This document shows positions 1 through 9,300 of a stretch of 64,000 nt of DNA, piece by piece. The notes beneath the pieces were generated by a model, which saw nothing but the letters and a program-made list of their open reading frames with translations, was not told the origin of the DNA and searched no databases. Source of the DNA: Escallonia rubra (lineage: Eukaryota > Streptophyta > Magnoliopsida > Escalloniales > Escalloniaceae); contig JAVXUO010000983.1 of NCBI GenBank assembly GCA_033065855.1, positions 248,001 to 312,000 of the forward strand, written 5' to 3'. Both the position numbers and the translations under genes were made by a program. Each line of letters begins with the position of its first letter. Position 1 is the stretch's first letter.

Positions 1-21
1 AAAAAATATATATGTACGGAG

Positions 22-29
22 TATAAAAG
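22..29 (+). promoter_or_regulatory. Candidate TATA box of the UPF0496 gene
   Basis: The string tataaaag fits the plant TATA consensus. A transcription start about 30 bases downstream would fall near 52-60. That would put the ATG at 38 outside the mRNA and leave a leader of about 300 bases before the chosen start at 361. This is inferred from motif and spacing only. Confidence 0.45.
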
Positions 30-360
30 AGTAGAGCATGAATATGGTTTCGATTATCAAAGCTCACCCTCCTTCGGACAAAGTTCCGCGTCGAAACTTC
101 TTGGAAAAACAAACACCGGTACACTTCCACTACAGGACAGCTTTCGGCAGTCAGTTGTTGGTCTTCAGTCTCCTCACACGCTCAGTCTCGTCAAACCCTT
201 CCCCAATCTGTTCTGTAGATTGGGGATCTCGTCTCGCCCATCTACATTTCCGCTAGAGAATCTCGCCTCATCACTAGTCAACCACGAACCACAACCTCAA
301 ATCTCTCGTCACCCCCAGCCCCCTCCCCTCAAAACCCCGCAGTCCAACCTGGCGGCGTCC

Positions 361-1536
361 ATGGGTTGCAATTTAAGCAAGAAAACGCAAGACAGCTCAG
401 AGCTACCGCCACCATCATCTGAGTCCGGCTCCGGTTCCGGTTCCGGCTCCGGCTCCGGCTCCGGCTCCAATACCCACCTCATCCCGGATCTGACCACCTA
501 CGAGGCCGAATGCCGCACCGACCCGGACCTCCGCTCCTTCGACTCCACCGTCCAGCAAAGCACCAGCCGGGTCATCAACACCCTCGCCGCCTCCAGCGCC
601 GTCAATTTCGGCTCCCTGTCTCTAGACTCCCTCCGTATAGTCTCCGAGAGTCTACTGGAAACGAACCAGGAAGTGGTGACTCTTATTCTTAAATCTCAAG
701 AGGACATATGGAAAAACAAGGAGCTTCTCAGTCTAGTCGAAGACTACTTCGAAAGCAGCCTGCAAACCCTGGATTTCTGCACAGCGCTTGGCAGGAGCCT
801 CAAGCGCGCGCGTGACACCCAGCTGATCATTCACCTCGCCTTAAAGCATTTCGAGGAAGAAGCTGAGACGAAGAATTATGTAAAAACGCTTCAGGATTTG
901 AAGGATTTCAAGGCGGCCGGCAATCCGTTCAACGATGAGTTTTTGTTGTTGTTTCAGTCTGTTTACAGGAGGCAAGAGACTTTGTTTAGGAAGTTGCAGA
1001 TTAAGAAGATCAAGCTAGATAAGAAATTGAAGTCCGTCAAAGGGTGGAGGAAGCTCTCGAATGTGATATTTTTGGCTACGTTTGCGTCTGTTTTGATTTG
1101 CTCTGTGGTGGCTGCGGCGATTGCGGCTCCGCCTGTGGTGACGGCTTTGGCGGCTGCGGCTGCGGTGCCTTTAGGGTCGATGGGGAAATGGTTTAATTCG
1201 ATTTGGAAGAAGTACGAGAACGAGTTGAAAGGGCAGGGAGAGATGCTGAACACAATGCAGCTTGGGACTTTCATTGCAATCACGGATTTGGATAGTATCA
1301 GAGTGCTGGTGGATAAGTTGGAGATTGAGATTGAGGCGTTACTGCAAAATGCTATATTTGCTATTCGGGAAGAGGACGCCGCGGTGATGCTTGCGGTGGA
1401 GGAGATTAAGAAGAAGCTGAATGGGTTTGTGCAAAGCATTGAGGATTTGAGTGACCACTCGGATAAGTGTAGCCGGGATATAAGGCTTGCGAGGAAGGTG
1501 ATTTTACAGAGGATGATCAAGCAACCCAGCATTTGA
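361..1536 (+). CDS. UPF0496 (DUF677) family protein
   Basis: Single-exon gene of 391 residues, resembling the Arabidopsis UPF0496 group (At2g18630, At4g34320 and relatives), whose biochemical role is not established. I chose the ATG at 361 because it gives an N-terminal MGCNLSKK, a typical N-myristoylation plus palmitoylation context that suggests membrane tethering. An in-frame ATG at 220 would add 47 low-complexity residues and bury that motif. Residues about 21-36 are a Ser-Gly run encoded by a TCCGGY hexanucleotide repeat. The family core follows (DPDLRSFDSTVQQ, then WKNKELLSLVEDYFESSLQTLDFC, then KRARDTQL). Residues about 230-275 form a strongly hydrophobic Ala/Val-rich segment, probably one or two membrane spans. 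The C-terminal part is helical and charged, with coiled-coil character. The length fits the family. Family assignment is strong; function is unknown. Confidence 0.93.
   Translation: MGCNLSKKTQDSSELPPPSSESGSGSGSGSGSGSGSNTHLIPDLTTYEAECRTDPDLRSFDSTVQQSTSRVINTLAASSAVNFGSLSLDSLRIVSESLLETNQEVVTLILKSQEDIWKNKELLSLVEDYFESSLQTLDFCTALGRSLKRARDTQLIIHLALKHFEEEAETKNYVKTLQDLKDFKAAGNPFNDEFLLLFQSVYRRQETLFRKLQIKKIKLDKKLKSVKGWRKLSNVIFLATFASVLICSVVAAAIAAPPVVTALAAAAAVPLGSMGKWFNSIWKKYENELKGQGEMLNTMQLGTFIAITDLDSIRVLVDKLEIEIEALLQNAIFAIREEDAAVMLAVEEIKKKLNGFVQSIEDLSDHSDKCSRDIRLARKVILQRMIKQPSI
424..468 (+). repeat. In-frame TCCGGY hexanucleotide repeat (Ser-Gly)
   Basis: About seven tandem copies of tccggc/tccggt lie inside the UPF0496 coding region and encode alternating Ser-Gly near residues 21-36. 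The unit is six bases, so copy-number change keeps the frame and would only alter linker length between the acylated N-terminus and the conserved core. Confidence 0.9.
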
Positions 1537-3106
1537 ATTAGCAGTTGGGCTTGTCGATGGTAACTAGTGTTGTATCTTTTACGTACATTATAATTGCATA
1601 ATGCATTTGGGTCTTTAGTATATTTGATGAGACCCAGCATGATAATCGATTATAGGAAGATCTTTTATACTTCAGCTTCTTCTTCTTCTTTTTTCCAGCT
1701 TTTATAAGTAACATCTGATCTAGTGTGTTGAACTATCTCTGTGTGCCTAAATGTACCATATTCGGAAATGTAAAGTTAGGCTGCATACTATGAAGAACTA
1801 AGATGTGTCATGGGATAGCAAAAGTGTTGATTGTTGTGGTTTGTTTCTCACTGTTGTGGTTTCAGAAGCAAAATCGTGTTACTAAATTCGGAAAAGTAGA
1901 AAGCAAAAGGTCTTTATGATCATTTCCCGGCAAGTAGAGTTTGGACAGGATATGGCATCACAAGTTTCTTATACAAGCATAATGCTGTCACACTTTTAAG
2001 ACTAAACATGGTTTTGCTGACAAGAGGTTTACTTATTTGATCCATCATCTATATGCATCTCATGCTGATTAAGATCTAGAGTGAAACAGGAAGCTAACAT
2101 TTTTAGCAAAAATCGTTCAACCTTTACTAATGGATGGAAGACCCGAAGTTTGCATAGAATATGATACAAAAAGATGCTAAATAGTGTCACATCAAGTTAC
2201 ATTTAATGTAGGATGATATGCAGAGTGAATCAGCGAGTATACCTGTAATGGAACACCTGGAGTTTGCATAGCAGAAACTAAGGAAAGCGGTTTTAAGAGT
2301 CCTCATACAGTCATACAGAAGCATATGTTCAGACCTGTGGTAAACTGCCAAGGCCGTAACAATGTATAGTTGTTCTTGTATGTTATGCTTATTTATGGGT
2401 TGTACCTGGATGGAATTTGGAAAGAAATCTTGGAAAGTCTAATTTAGAGATTTTCCCTGCAAGATCTAACAAGAAGGACATCACGGCCTGGACCTCTGCT
2501 GACAATATATTGTGCTGGAGAGCGGGGCCTTCAGAGTTGCAGTTCAAGGAGTATGTCCCATAATGACCATGCCAATGAAGTGTCCTAGCAAACACATAAT
2601 CCAGCTCCAAACACATAAATGCTCCTCTAAAAAAGCAACTATCGTTTGGTTGATTGTTCATAGATTCTAACACCAATAGTTATAACATATACCGTATAGG
2701 GCTGCAGACTCTCTGGTTTTGACATTAGGGGGTGGGATTGAATTTTTGGTAAAGGAGCTTTTCAATTATTTTTGTTCCTCTGGTGGTCGAAACAAAATTT
2801 TCGTGCGCAAACAGAGGGAGGGGTCCCTTCAGATTTTTTCGTTTGAGTTGTGATATATCAACAGGCTGCAGATGGTTCTGTTGAGCAAGCTGCTGGATGC
2901 ATAACGCGTGCTTATGCACCACCTGGTTACGTAAAACAACAAATGTACCGTCTTTGTAGTATAATCAGTTCGACCTTATCCTGATTTTATTGCTTACCTA
3001 TGAGTTTGCATGTGTAAAAAGAAGTTTTCCTCAGGGAGAAGATTTAGTCTTACAATATATGCAGTATCTTCACATGTTTTTTATGCCAGCTCTATGAAAG
3101 ACGATT
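1537..3106. other. 3' flank of the UPF0496 gene; no confident gene
   Basis: AT-rich sequence including the 3'-UTR of the UPF0496 gene (to roughly 1.8 kb) and pyrimidine-rich patches near 1675-1695. Reading frames are short and show no recognisable domain. The part from about 2800 may belong to the putative pseudogene fragment just downstream. Confidence 0.5.
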
Positions 3107-3274
3107 ATGAAGCATTTTGCTGCTCTTCATCCAATAGATCTTCTTGGGTCAACTGTTGGCCTAATGCTATTTCTGGGATTGCAGTATGCCAGTGTTTTGA
3201 GCAGTTTGTATGATGAAGGGACTTCAATGTTAGAAGGATTTCCTTCGGAGGGCACATGGCCTGTAAGAAATTGA
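3107..3274 (+). pseudogene. Possible degenerate exon or pseudogene fragment, family not recognised
   Basis: A 55-residue frame starting MKHFAALHPIDLLGSTVGL has a protein-like composition: a hydrophobic segment, then LSSLYDEGTSMLEGFPSEG and a stop. Further protein-like text continues in other frames on both sides: upstream near 2850-2950 a frame containing AADGSVEQAAGCITRAYAPPGY, downstream near 3300-3400 one containing DDPRERFNRAAKML. Frames shift between the pieces, which suggests a decayed gene copy. I do not recognise the family and assign no function. Confidence 0.3.
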
Positions 3275-4200
3275 TTTTCTGAGACATCATCTTACAGATG
3301 ATCCCAGAGAAAGATTTAATCGTGCTGCAAAGATGTTGACATGGCCATGGGCAGTAGTATCAACAAGAATCGAGCGGACATTACATTATCCTTCCATTTC
3401 TGAGAAGTATCTAATCTCCTGAAGAAATTATGCAATGAGTTTATTTTGAACTACTGCATGTAAAGTCTTTAAAAATTGTATAAACATTCCAGGTTTATGA
3501 TAAACCAGTCTAAGTGATACGTTGATGCTGCCCAATGCTCGATGAGAGGGTCCAGGGAAGGCTATTACCAAAATTACATTCGAAGAACATCTGCGCTGCA
3601 GATTCTTTTTTTCTTTTTCTTTTTTGCTGGGACGAGGAAAGGTCAAAGTTACTTTCTACTTGGCTATCTTTTTACTTCAATTAATGTTAACTAAAGAGAA
3701 GAGAACATTTGATGAATAACCGCAGTATGACGTACTAACAAGCTAGAGTAGACTATTCATTTTTTCTGCCAATCGAGCTGATCAAGTAAAAAGGAAAAAA
3801 ATTGTGTACATTCGTATGTGCATCGCTCACCGTGCACAGGGAATGTAAGTTAAGAATAAGGGTTTAGAGTGCCAAAGTACAAAAGTTCGTTATGCCTGTT
3901 AATAGAATCTTATTCAGTTATACAGACTCGTATTTAGTTTTGAGGAGCATTTACCGATCAATTTTTATGAAATAATTTCTTTAACTGTTAATAGAACCTT
4001 GTTAACACAAGAGTATTAGATATCCATTAGAAATTTATGGTGAAAAATTATACTCCGTATATTGTTAGTGATAGTACGCTGTTTTAGCAATAAAGAGGTG
4101 TACATGTAACCTTTTCACTTTGTTTTATAAACTTTTTTTTATCATATTTCTTTTTTAGGTTATCTCACAAAAATTACTCATTTACAAATTAAAAAAGATT
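3275..4200. other. AT-rich intergenic sequence
   Basis: I see no gene. The stretch becomes AT-rich towards 4200 and contains only short frames. Confidence 0.5.
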
Positions 4201-4204
4201 CTTA

Positions 4205-4206
<2 letters not shown>

Positions 4207-4259
<53 letters not shown>
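4207..4259. repeat. (TA)n microsatellite
   Basis: About 25 uninterrupted TA units. The tract is self-complementary and likely polymorphic. It is followed directly by sequence starting attgggcaaattacac, which resembles the ends of some plant Mutator-like elements, but I found no matching inverted copy. Confidence 0.95.
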
Positions 4260-4261
<2 letters not shown>

Positions 4262-5047
4262 GGGCAAATTACACTTATCTCCCGTGAGGTTATCTGTGGA
4301 CGGTACAGACAAGGACAATAGTTTGGACAAATTACAACTTTTGTCCATTGACAGAAAAATAGGAATGTCCTACATTATCCTAACAATTTTAACAAAATGA
4401 CTTTATTGCCCTCATCTTAAAATCCCTATTTATCTTCAAAAGCATTCTTTAAAAGCATATGGGAACAAGACAACAAGCTCTGTTACCAAAGTCTTCTTTC
4501 TCACGCAGTGTCCATTTCTTCATCTCCTAAGCATTCCGGGAACAAGCCCACCTGTTCGGCAGGGCAACCTTTTCATCCAGACCACCAATCGAGAAGGTTG
4601 ACACCTACGTCAATGTCCGCAAAAATCAAAGCTGGTCAGCCTCACCCACTGCCGGCGAGGCCATTTGCCGGCGGCGTGTCGCAGGTGTAGGCCGAGCCGC
4701 GGGTTAGATCGATCTGGGAGGTGACGGGTGGATCTGATGGTTGGGCCACGATGAAAAACGATGGTCAGGGGGAGGTGTGAAATGAGGTTGACGAGGGGAT
4801 GGGTGGAGGCGACTTAGGGACGGCGTGGGGCGGGGCGAATGGGGGCAGGGGGATTGTGATCGACGGGGTAGGGGCAACGAAGGCAGGTTGAGCCGTCCAC
4901 CGTGGGCCAGCCATCTTGGTGGGGACCCCAACTACCTCCCGCCATGAGGGGAAAGATCTGCCACTTCATAAAGGACAGGGTGGGTACAAGGGGGTGGACG
5001 GGGATCGGTGGCGGCGAGGGGTGGTAGGGAGAGAGAACATAGAACAT
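4260..5047. other. Intergenic segment with an anomalous GC-rich island
   Basis: Positions about 4500-5040 are much richer in G and C than the surrounding spacer and hold frames on both strands that are Pro/Arg-rich and low in complexity. The segment lies between a transposon-end-like sequence (4260-4400) and a telo-box minisatellite (from 5048). It resembles the interior of a gene-capturing transposon, but I recognise no source gene and no second terminal repeat. Confidence 0.35.
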
Positions 5048-5240
5048 AAAACCCTAATTTGCAAATTAGGGTTTTTTTGAAACCCTAATTTACAAATTAG
5101 GGTTTCAAGAAAATTCTAATTTATAAATTAGTGTTTCAAAAAATCCTAATTTGCAAATTAGGGTTTCAAAAAATCCTAATTTGCAAATTAGGGTTTCAAG
5201 AATATCATAATTTGAAAATTCGGATTTCAAGAATATCCTA
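5048..5240. repeat. Palindromic telo-box minisatellite
   Basis: Five to six tandem units of about 32-36 bases. The core of each full unit is the palindrome ccctaatttgcaaattaggg. Each intact half contains the plant telo-box AAACCCTAA or its complement. The last units are diverged. The array lies about 1.1 kb upstream of the PPR coding start. Confidence 0.9.
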
Positions 5241-5384
5241 AAACTAAAACTGATAACTAAATCATATATAATAATAAACAGATTTGTTATCCTAATTTCA
5301 AACCCTAATTCAGAAAAAATTATGATTTGCTACATAATGTAAAAGTTGGAAAAATATTCGTCATAAATTGTACATTATGGCAGT

Positions 5385-5493
5385 ACGTATTTAAAAAAAA
5401 AATGCAAAAAGATCTGGGCCGTCCACAGATCGCGCGTGGACGGCCAGATCGCGTTGAAACTTAACTGGGATTTAAGCGCTGTCAAACTTTGCT

Positions 5494-5496
<3 letters not shown>
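5385..5496 (+). mobile_element. Solo arm of the 27.6-kb MITE family
   Basis: From the aaaaaagatctgggccgtcc region to tttgctccta this matches the right arm of the element at 27551-28048, including the hairpin ccgtccac...gtggacgg around 5418-5442 and the following agatcg...aacttaac text. No left arm is visible, so it is a truncated copy. It is flanked on the right by a long (TA)n tract. Confidence 0.6.

Positions 5497-5542
<46 letters not shown>
5495..5542. repeat. (TA)n microsatellite followed by CT-rich tract
   Basis: About 22 TA units, then tctctctctc. The tract lies in the upstream region of the PPR gene. Confidence 0.95.
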
Positions 5543-5544
<2 letters not shown>

Positions 5545-6324
5545 CTCTCTCTCTCCTTGCTAACTTTCTTATTTTTATTATTTTTTTTATGTCCACATTT
5601 AACACTCCATTAATTTATTTTCTATTTTCTCGCCCACTTTCTTTGTTAGTATGGGAAATACAATATATTACTTAAGTTTTGACCTGCGTATAAAAACTGG
5701 GGGTGGGGGTAGTATGTTATATGTTACTGTCACACTCGTAAACTCGTCTGCATCATCTCTCACTGCCCGCCTGTAGACACAGTCTCTTCTCGACTCGTCC
5801 TCAGGTACCGACCCGACTATGATCGATTGAGCCTGGTTAGCTTACCCTCTCCCGTCCCGGGAAGACTCTTTCTCCAATGAAAATCAACAAAGGTTTTGGG
5901 CAAGACAAGGAAATTACATTCCCTTGCGCAAAGGAAGAAGGGAATCAATCAGAATGAAGCAATTTAGATGCGAAAGGTAGTGAAATTTAGATATTTTCCA
6001 GCCTGCAAGCAGCAAGCAAGAACGGCTGAAAAGACGTTGCGCGCTAGCTTGTAGTTTAGGCGTGCCCCTTTCTCAAACTTTTATCTAACTATAATAGTTG
6101 GTAAGCTTTTTGGAACCCTAGTTTTGGAGTTTTCCCCAACCTATATACCTTATTAAGAAAAAGGGGCTTCCGTTTTTCAGCTGCATTGCACTGCCGCGTT
6201 CTACATATAGTTCACTTACACAGCAACAATTTCTTTTTCTAGGGCTAATAAGGGCTGCAGCTGATGTTGCCACTGTTGTTTGGTTCTGAACAAGATTGCT
6301 GATGCATTGTTTTGATGATTATTC
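5543..6324 (+). other. Upstream region and probable 5'-UTR of the PPR gene
   Basis: No separate gene is seen. The sequence between about 5750 and 6320 probably includes the promoter and leader of the PPR gene. A leader intron is possible but cannot be fixed from sequence alone. Confidence 0.4.
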
Positions 6325-9300
6325 ATGTCCATTTCTCATGGTGCCCGTCTCCGTCCGTATCTTAGAAACTTAAGATCCCTTTGGTCTTTATGTGGTAGCT
6401 GCCCACTTGGCTATAGGAAGATTATTTCAAAAGATGTGCATTCCCTTCACCAATTCAAAGAAAAGAGACCAATTCGAAAAATAAAAGGATCGGCAAAGAA
6501 ATCTGTTAAAGAAGATGTAGAACCTCAAGTTTACACAAGGGATACCATTAGAAACATATCAAACATATTGAGGTATTCAACTTGGGATTCTGCTCAAGAA
6601 CAGCTAGAGAATCTGTCGATTAAATGGGATTCTTACACAATCAATCAAGTTCTCAAAGCCCATCCGCCAATGGAGAGGGCCTGGTTGTTTTTCAATTGGG
6701 CTGCTCAGTTGAAACGTTTTAAGCACGACCAGTTTACTTACACAACTATGCTGGATATTTTTGGAGAAGCCAGGAGGATTTCGTCGATGAACTATGTTTT
6801 TCAGCAAATGCAAGAGAAAGGAATCAAGATTGATGTAGTTACTTACACTTCGCTTTTGCATTGGATGTCTAGAGATGGGGATGTTGATGGGTCGGTGGAG
6901 ATATGGAAGGAGATGAAAGCTAAGGGCTGTCGCCCTACAGTAGTTTCTTACACCGCTTACATGAAGGTTTTGTTCGATCACAACAGAGTGAAGGAGGCAA
7001 CGGAGGTCTACAAGGAGATGATTCTATCTGGTTGTGCTCCGAATTGTTACACATACACTGTTCTAATGGAAAATCTTGCTGACTCTGGTGAGACTGAGCA
7101 TATTGTATATACCTACTTCCGTTTCTAATTTTTTATATTCCTGATTGTCTGCCATCACATATTGATAATTTAGCTCAATTGTATGAGCCATCGCCCAGCT
7201 CTCTCCCTGTTGATGCAGTGTGTTAGGGCTCGAAGTCTAGTATGCTATCGAGCTCTAATACTACCTCTTTTACCGTTGTTTTGTTTCAACACTTACCTTT
7301 TGGCCACTGAACTAAAATTTACTATCTGTTTAGACGGTTAATTTATCAGCAGCTGACGAATGAATAACCTTAATAGAAAAATGTTATGGATAATAAAAAA
7401 AAAAAGGCCTCGGTCATTAGGGTTCAGCCTCTATAGCCATTCCCATCTCGTAGGCTCAAAGCCTTAAACTATACCTGTTTCAATTCTTTTTCAACCACAT
7501 GCACGAGTATTATATATTCCTCTTTGTCGTTTGGTGGAAAAGGGATACGTTAGGGTAGTAAAGAGGAGGTTACATAGGACTCACGATGGACTAAGTTTTA
7601 AAGGATGCTTTTACTGTATGGGTAAAGGTGAGTCGTGTCATGTTTTAGGCTGATAAGTGGTGAGGAGATGAGCCTCTTCTACAATACCTTGATTACTAGT
7701 GCTATCTAGGTTGAGTGTGGCTAAAGGTTGCAACAAGGTAGTATATTTGAGTGCCTTAGGCGGCTATTTGACTTGGAAACCTAGGTCCTAGATCGATCAG
7801 GTTGTGATGAGTCAGTGACAACCATAGAGGCGTCAGATCCACCTAATCAGAAGAAAGACACTTTGGTGTTAAGCTGCTAACTTGGAGTAATTCTCGGCTT
7901 GTTCCTTCACTTTGAGCCGGAGACCTTCAGTTACATTTTTTGTGAAGCATTTGCTGAGCATACGCCCTTTTGAAAGTGCTACTTTTTTTTAGGACAGCTG
8001 CTCGAGATGCTATTTTGACTATGCTAAGTTGAGGCATCCATGATCCCATGGGCAAGCAATATTTGGAGTTGTAGGTCACATGTTTGTTCATTGTGAGGTA
8101 GCTAGGAGCTTGTGGATTTTTTTGCAGAATATGTTGGGATCATTATTTTGGTGACTGCAGATGTTTTTATGAATTAGTTCAGGATACAAAGAAGACTTAG
8201 GGTGTGAGGCCTTCTTTGCTAATGGCTTGAGTAGGCGTTCACAAAGTCAGGTTCGGCCACATGCCGACAGTTTTGGTAGGGGTTTGTTGATAGGGGAGGC
8301 CTTCGGTACTCTTGTTTTTCTTTCTCAATTTCTTCTGTATGGGTCCTAATTGTTAAAGAATCATGATTTGACTCACAATGAGAGTGGTGATGAGGTAAGA
8401 AACGAGGCAGAACCAAAAGAAATGGGGTATCGAGAAAGGAAATGATAAAGCTTCTGGCTGGTGAGAGGGTTCAATATGCCTAGAATGAGGTGGTTGCTTT
8501 CTATTGATCGCGGGTAGTCACATAAGTGGACATGTTAGGGTTATGGGGAGGCCACATGACCAAGCTTTTGCTGTCCAAACTGTTATGATAACCAACCCGT
8601 CGAGGTGGGTGGGCTCTTCTAAATTTGAGGGACAATCGATGCTACATGACCTTCAGTAATGGGGTGCGTGTTTTTTAAAGAGCCTTCACCATACCATGTA
8701 CATAGTGATGCGCTTTCGATTGAAAAATGTCGGCTACATATCAACGAGCTGCTACTACACTCTTCCATGACATGATCCACAAAGAAGTATAGGTGTCTAT
8801 AGATGATATGATCATTAAGTATAGGTGTAAGACCTTCGAGACCTCAAATCTCGGGACGGGGGATGCAGCTTGGGAATCTTCCTTGACCTTAATATATTAA
8901 TATACTATACTGTGTGGTAGTTGATGTTAAAAGACTTTAAATCAGATAGTATCTAGTATAGATGACTTTTTCAATAATAAGCTTTTGCTTCTATATTCCA
9001 AGTTTCTTTTGTTAATGTTTCATTAATTGTAGAGGATCTGATGCGTCCAAAATGGGGTACTTCTGCTGGAAACATGCGTATGCCCTTAACAAAAAGTATT
9101 GTGCCGAAACAGGTACTTTGGTTAATGTTCAGTTATCAAAGCAATGTAGTACGACAGTATGATTCAATCAGGTACTTTGGTGCTAGGTAGAGTTGGTGTC
9201 TTACTCTTTCATCACAAATTTGTTTTTGTGTATCTCTCCTGTCTAATTCAATAGCAGTGGAGTACGACATTACGATTCAATCGATTACAGTCCCCCACCC

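Noticed and set aside
963..1640. 225-codon minus-strand frame over the UPF0496 gene
   Set aside because: Antisense shadow; the plus strand carries the conserved family protein.
4260..4400. Possible MULE terminal repeat (gggcaaattacac)
   Set aside because: It resembles known plant element ends, but I could find no inverted partner in the window, so it is not annotated as an element.
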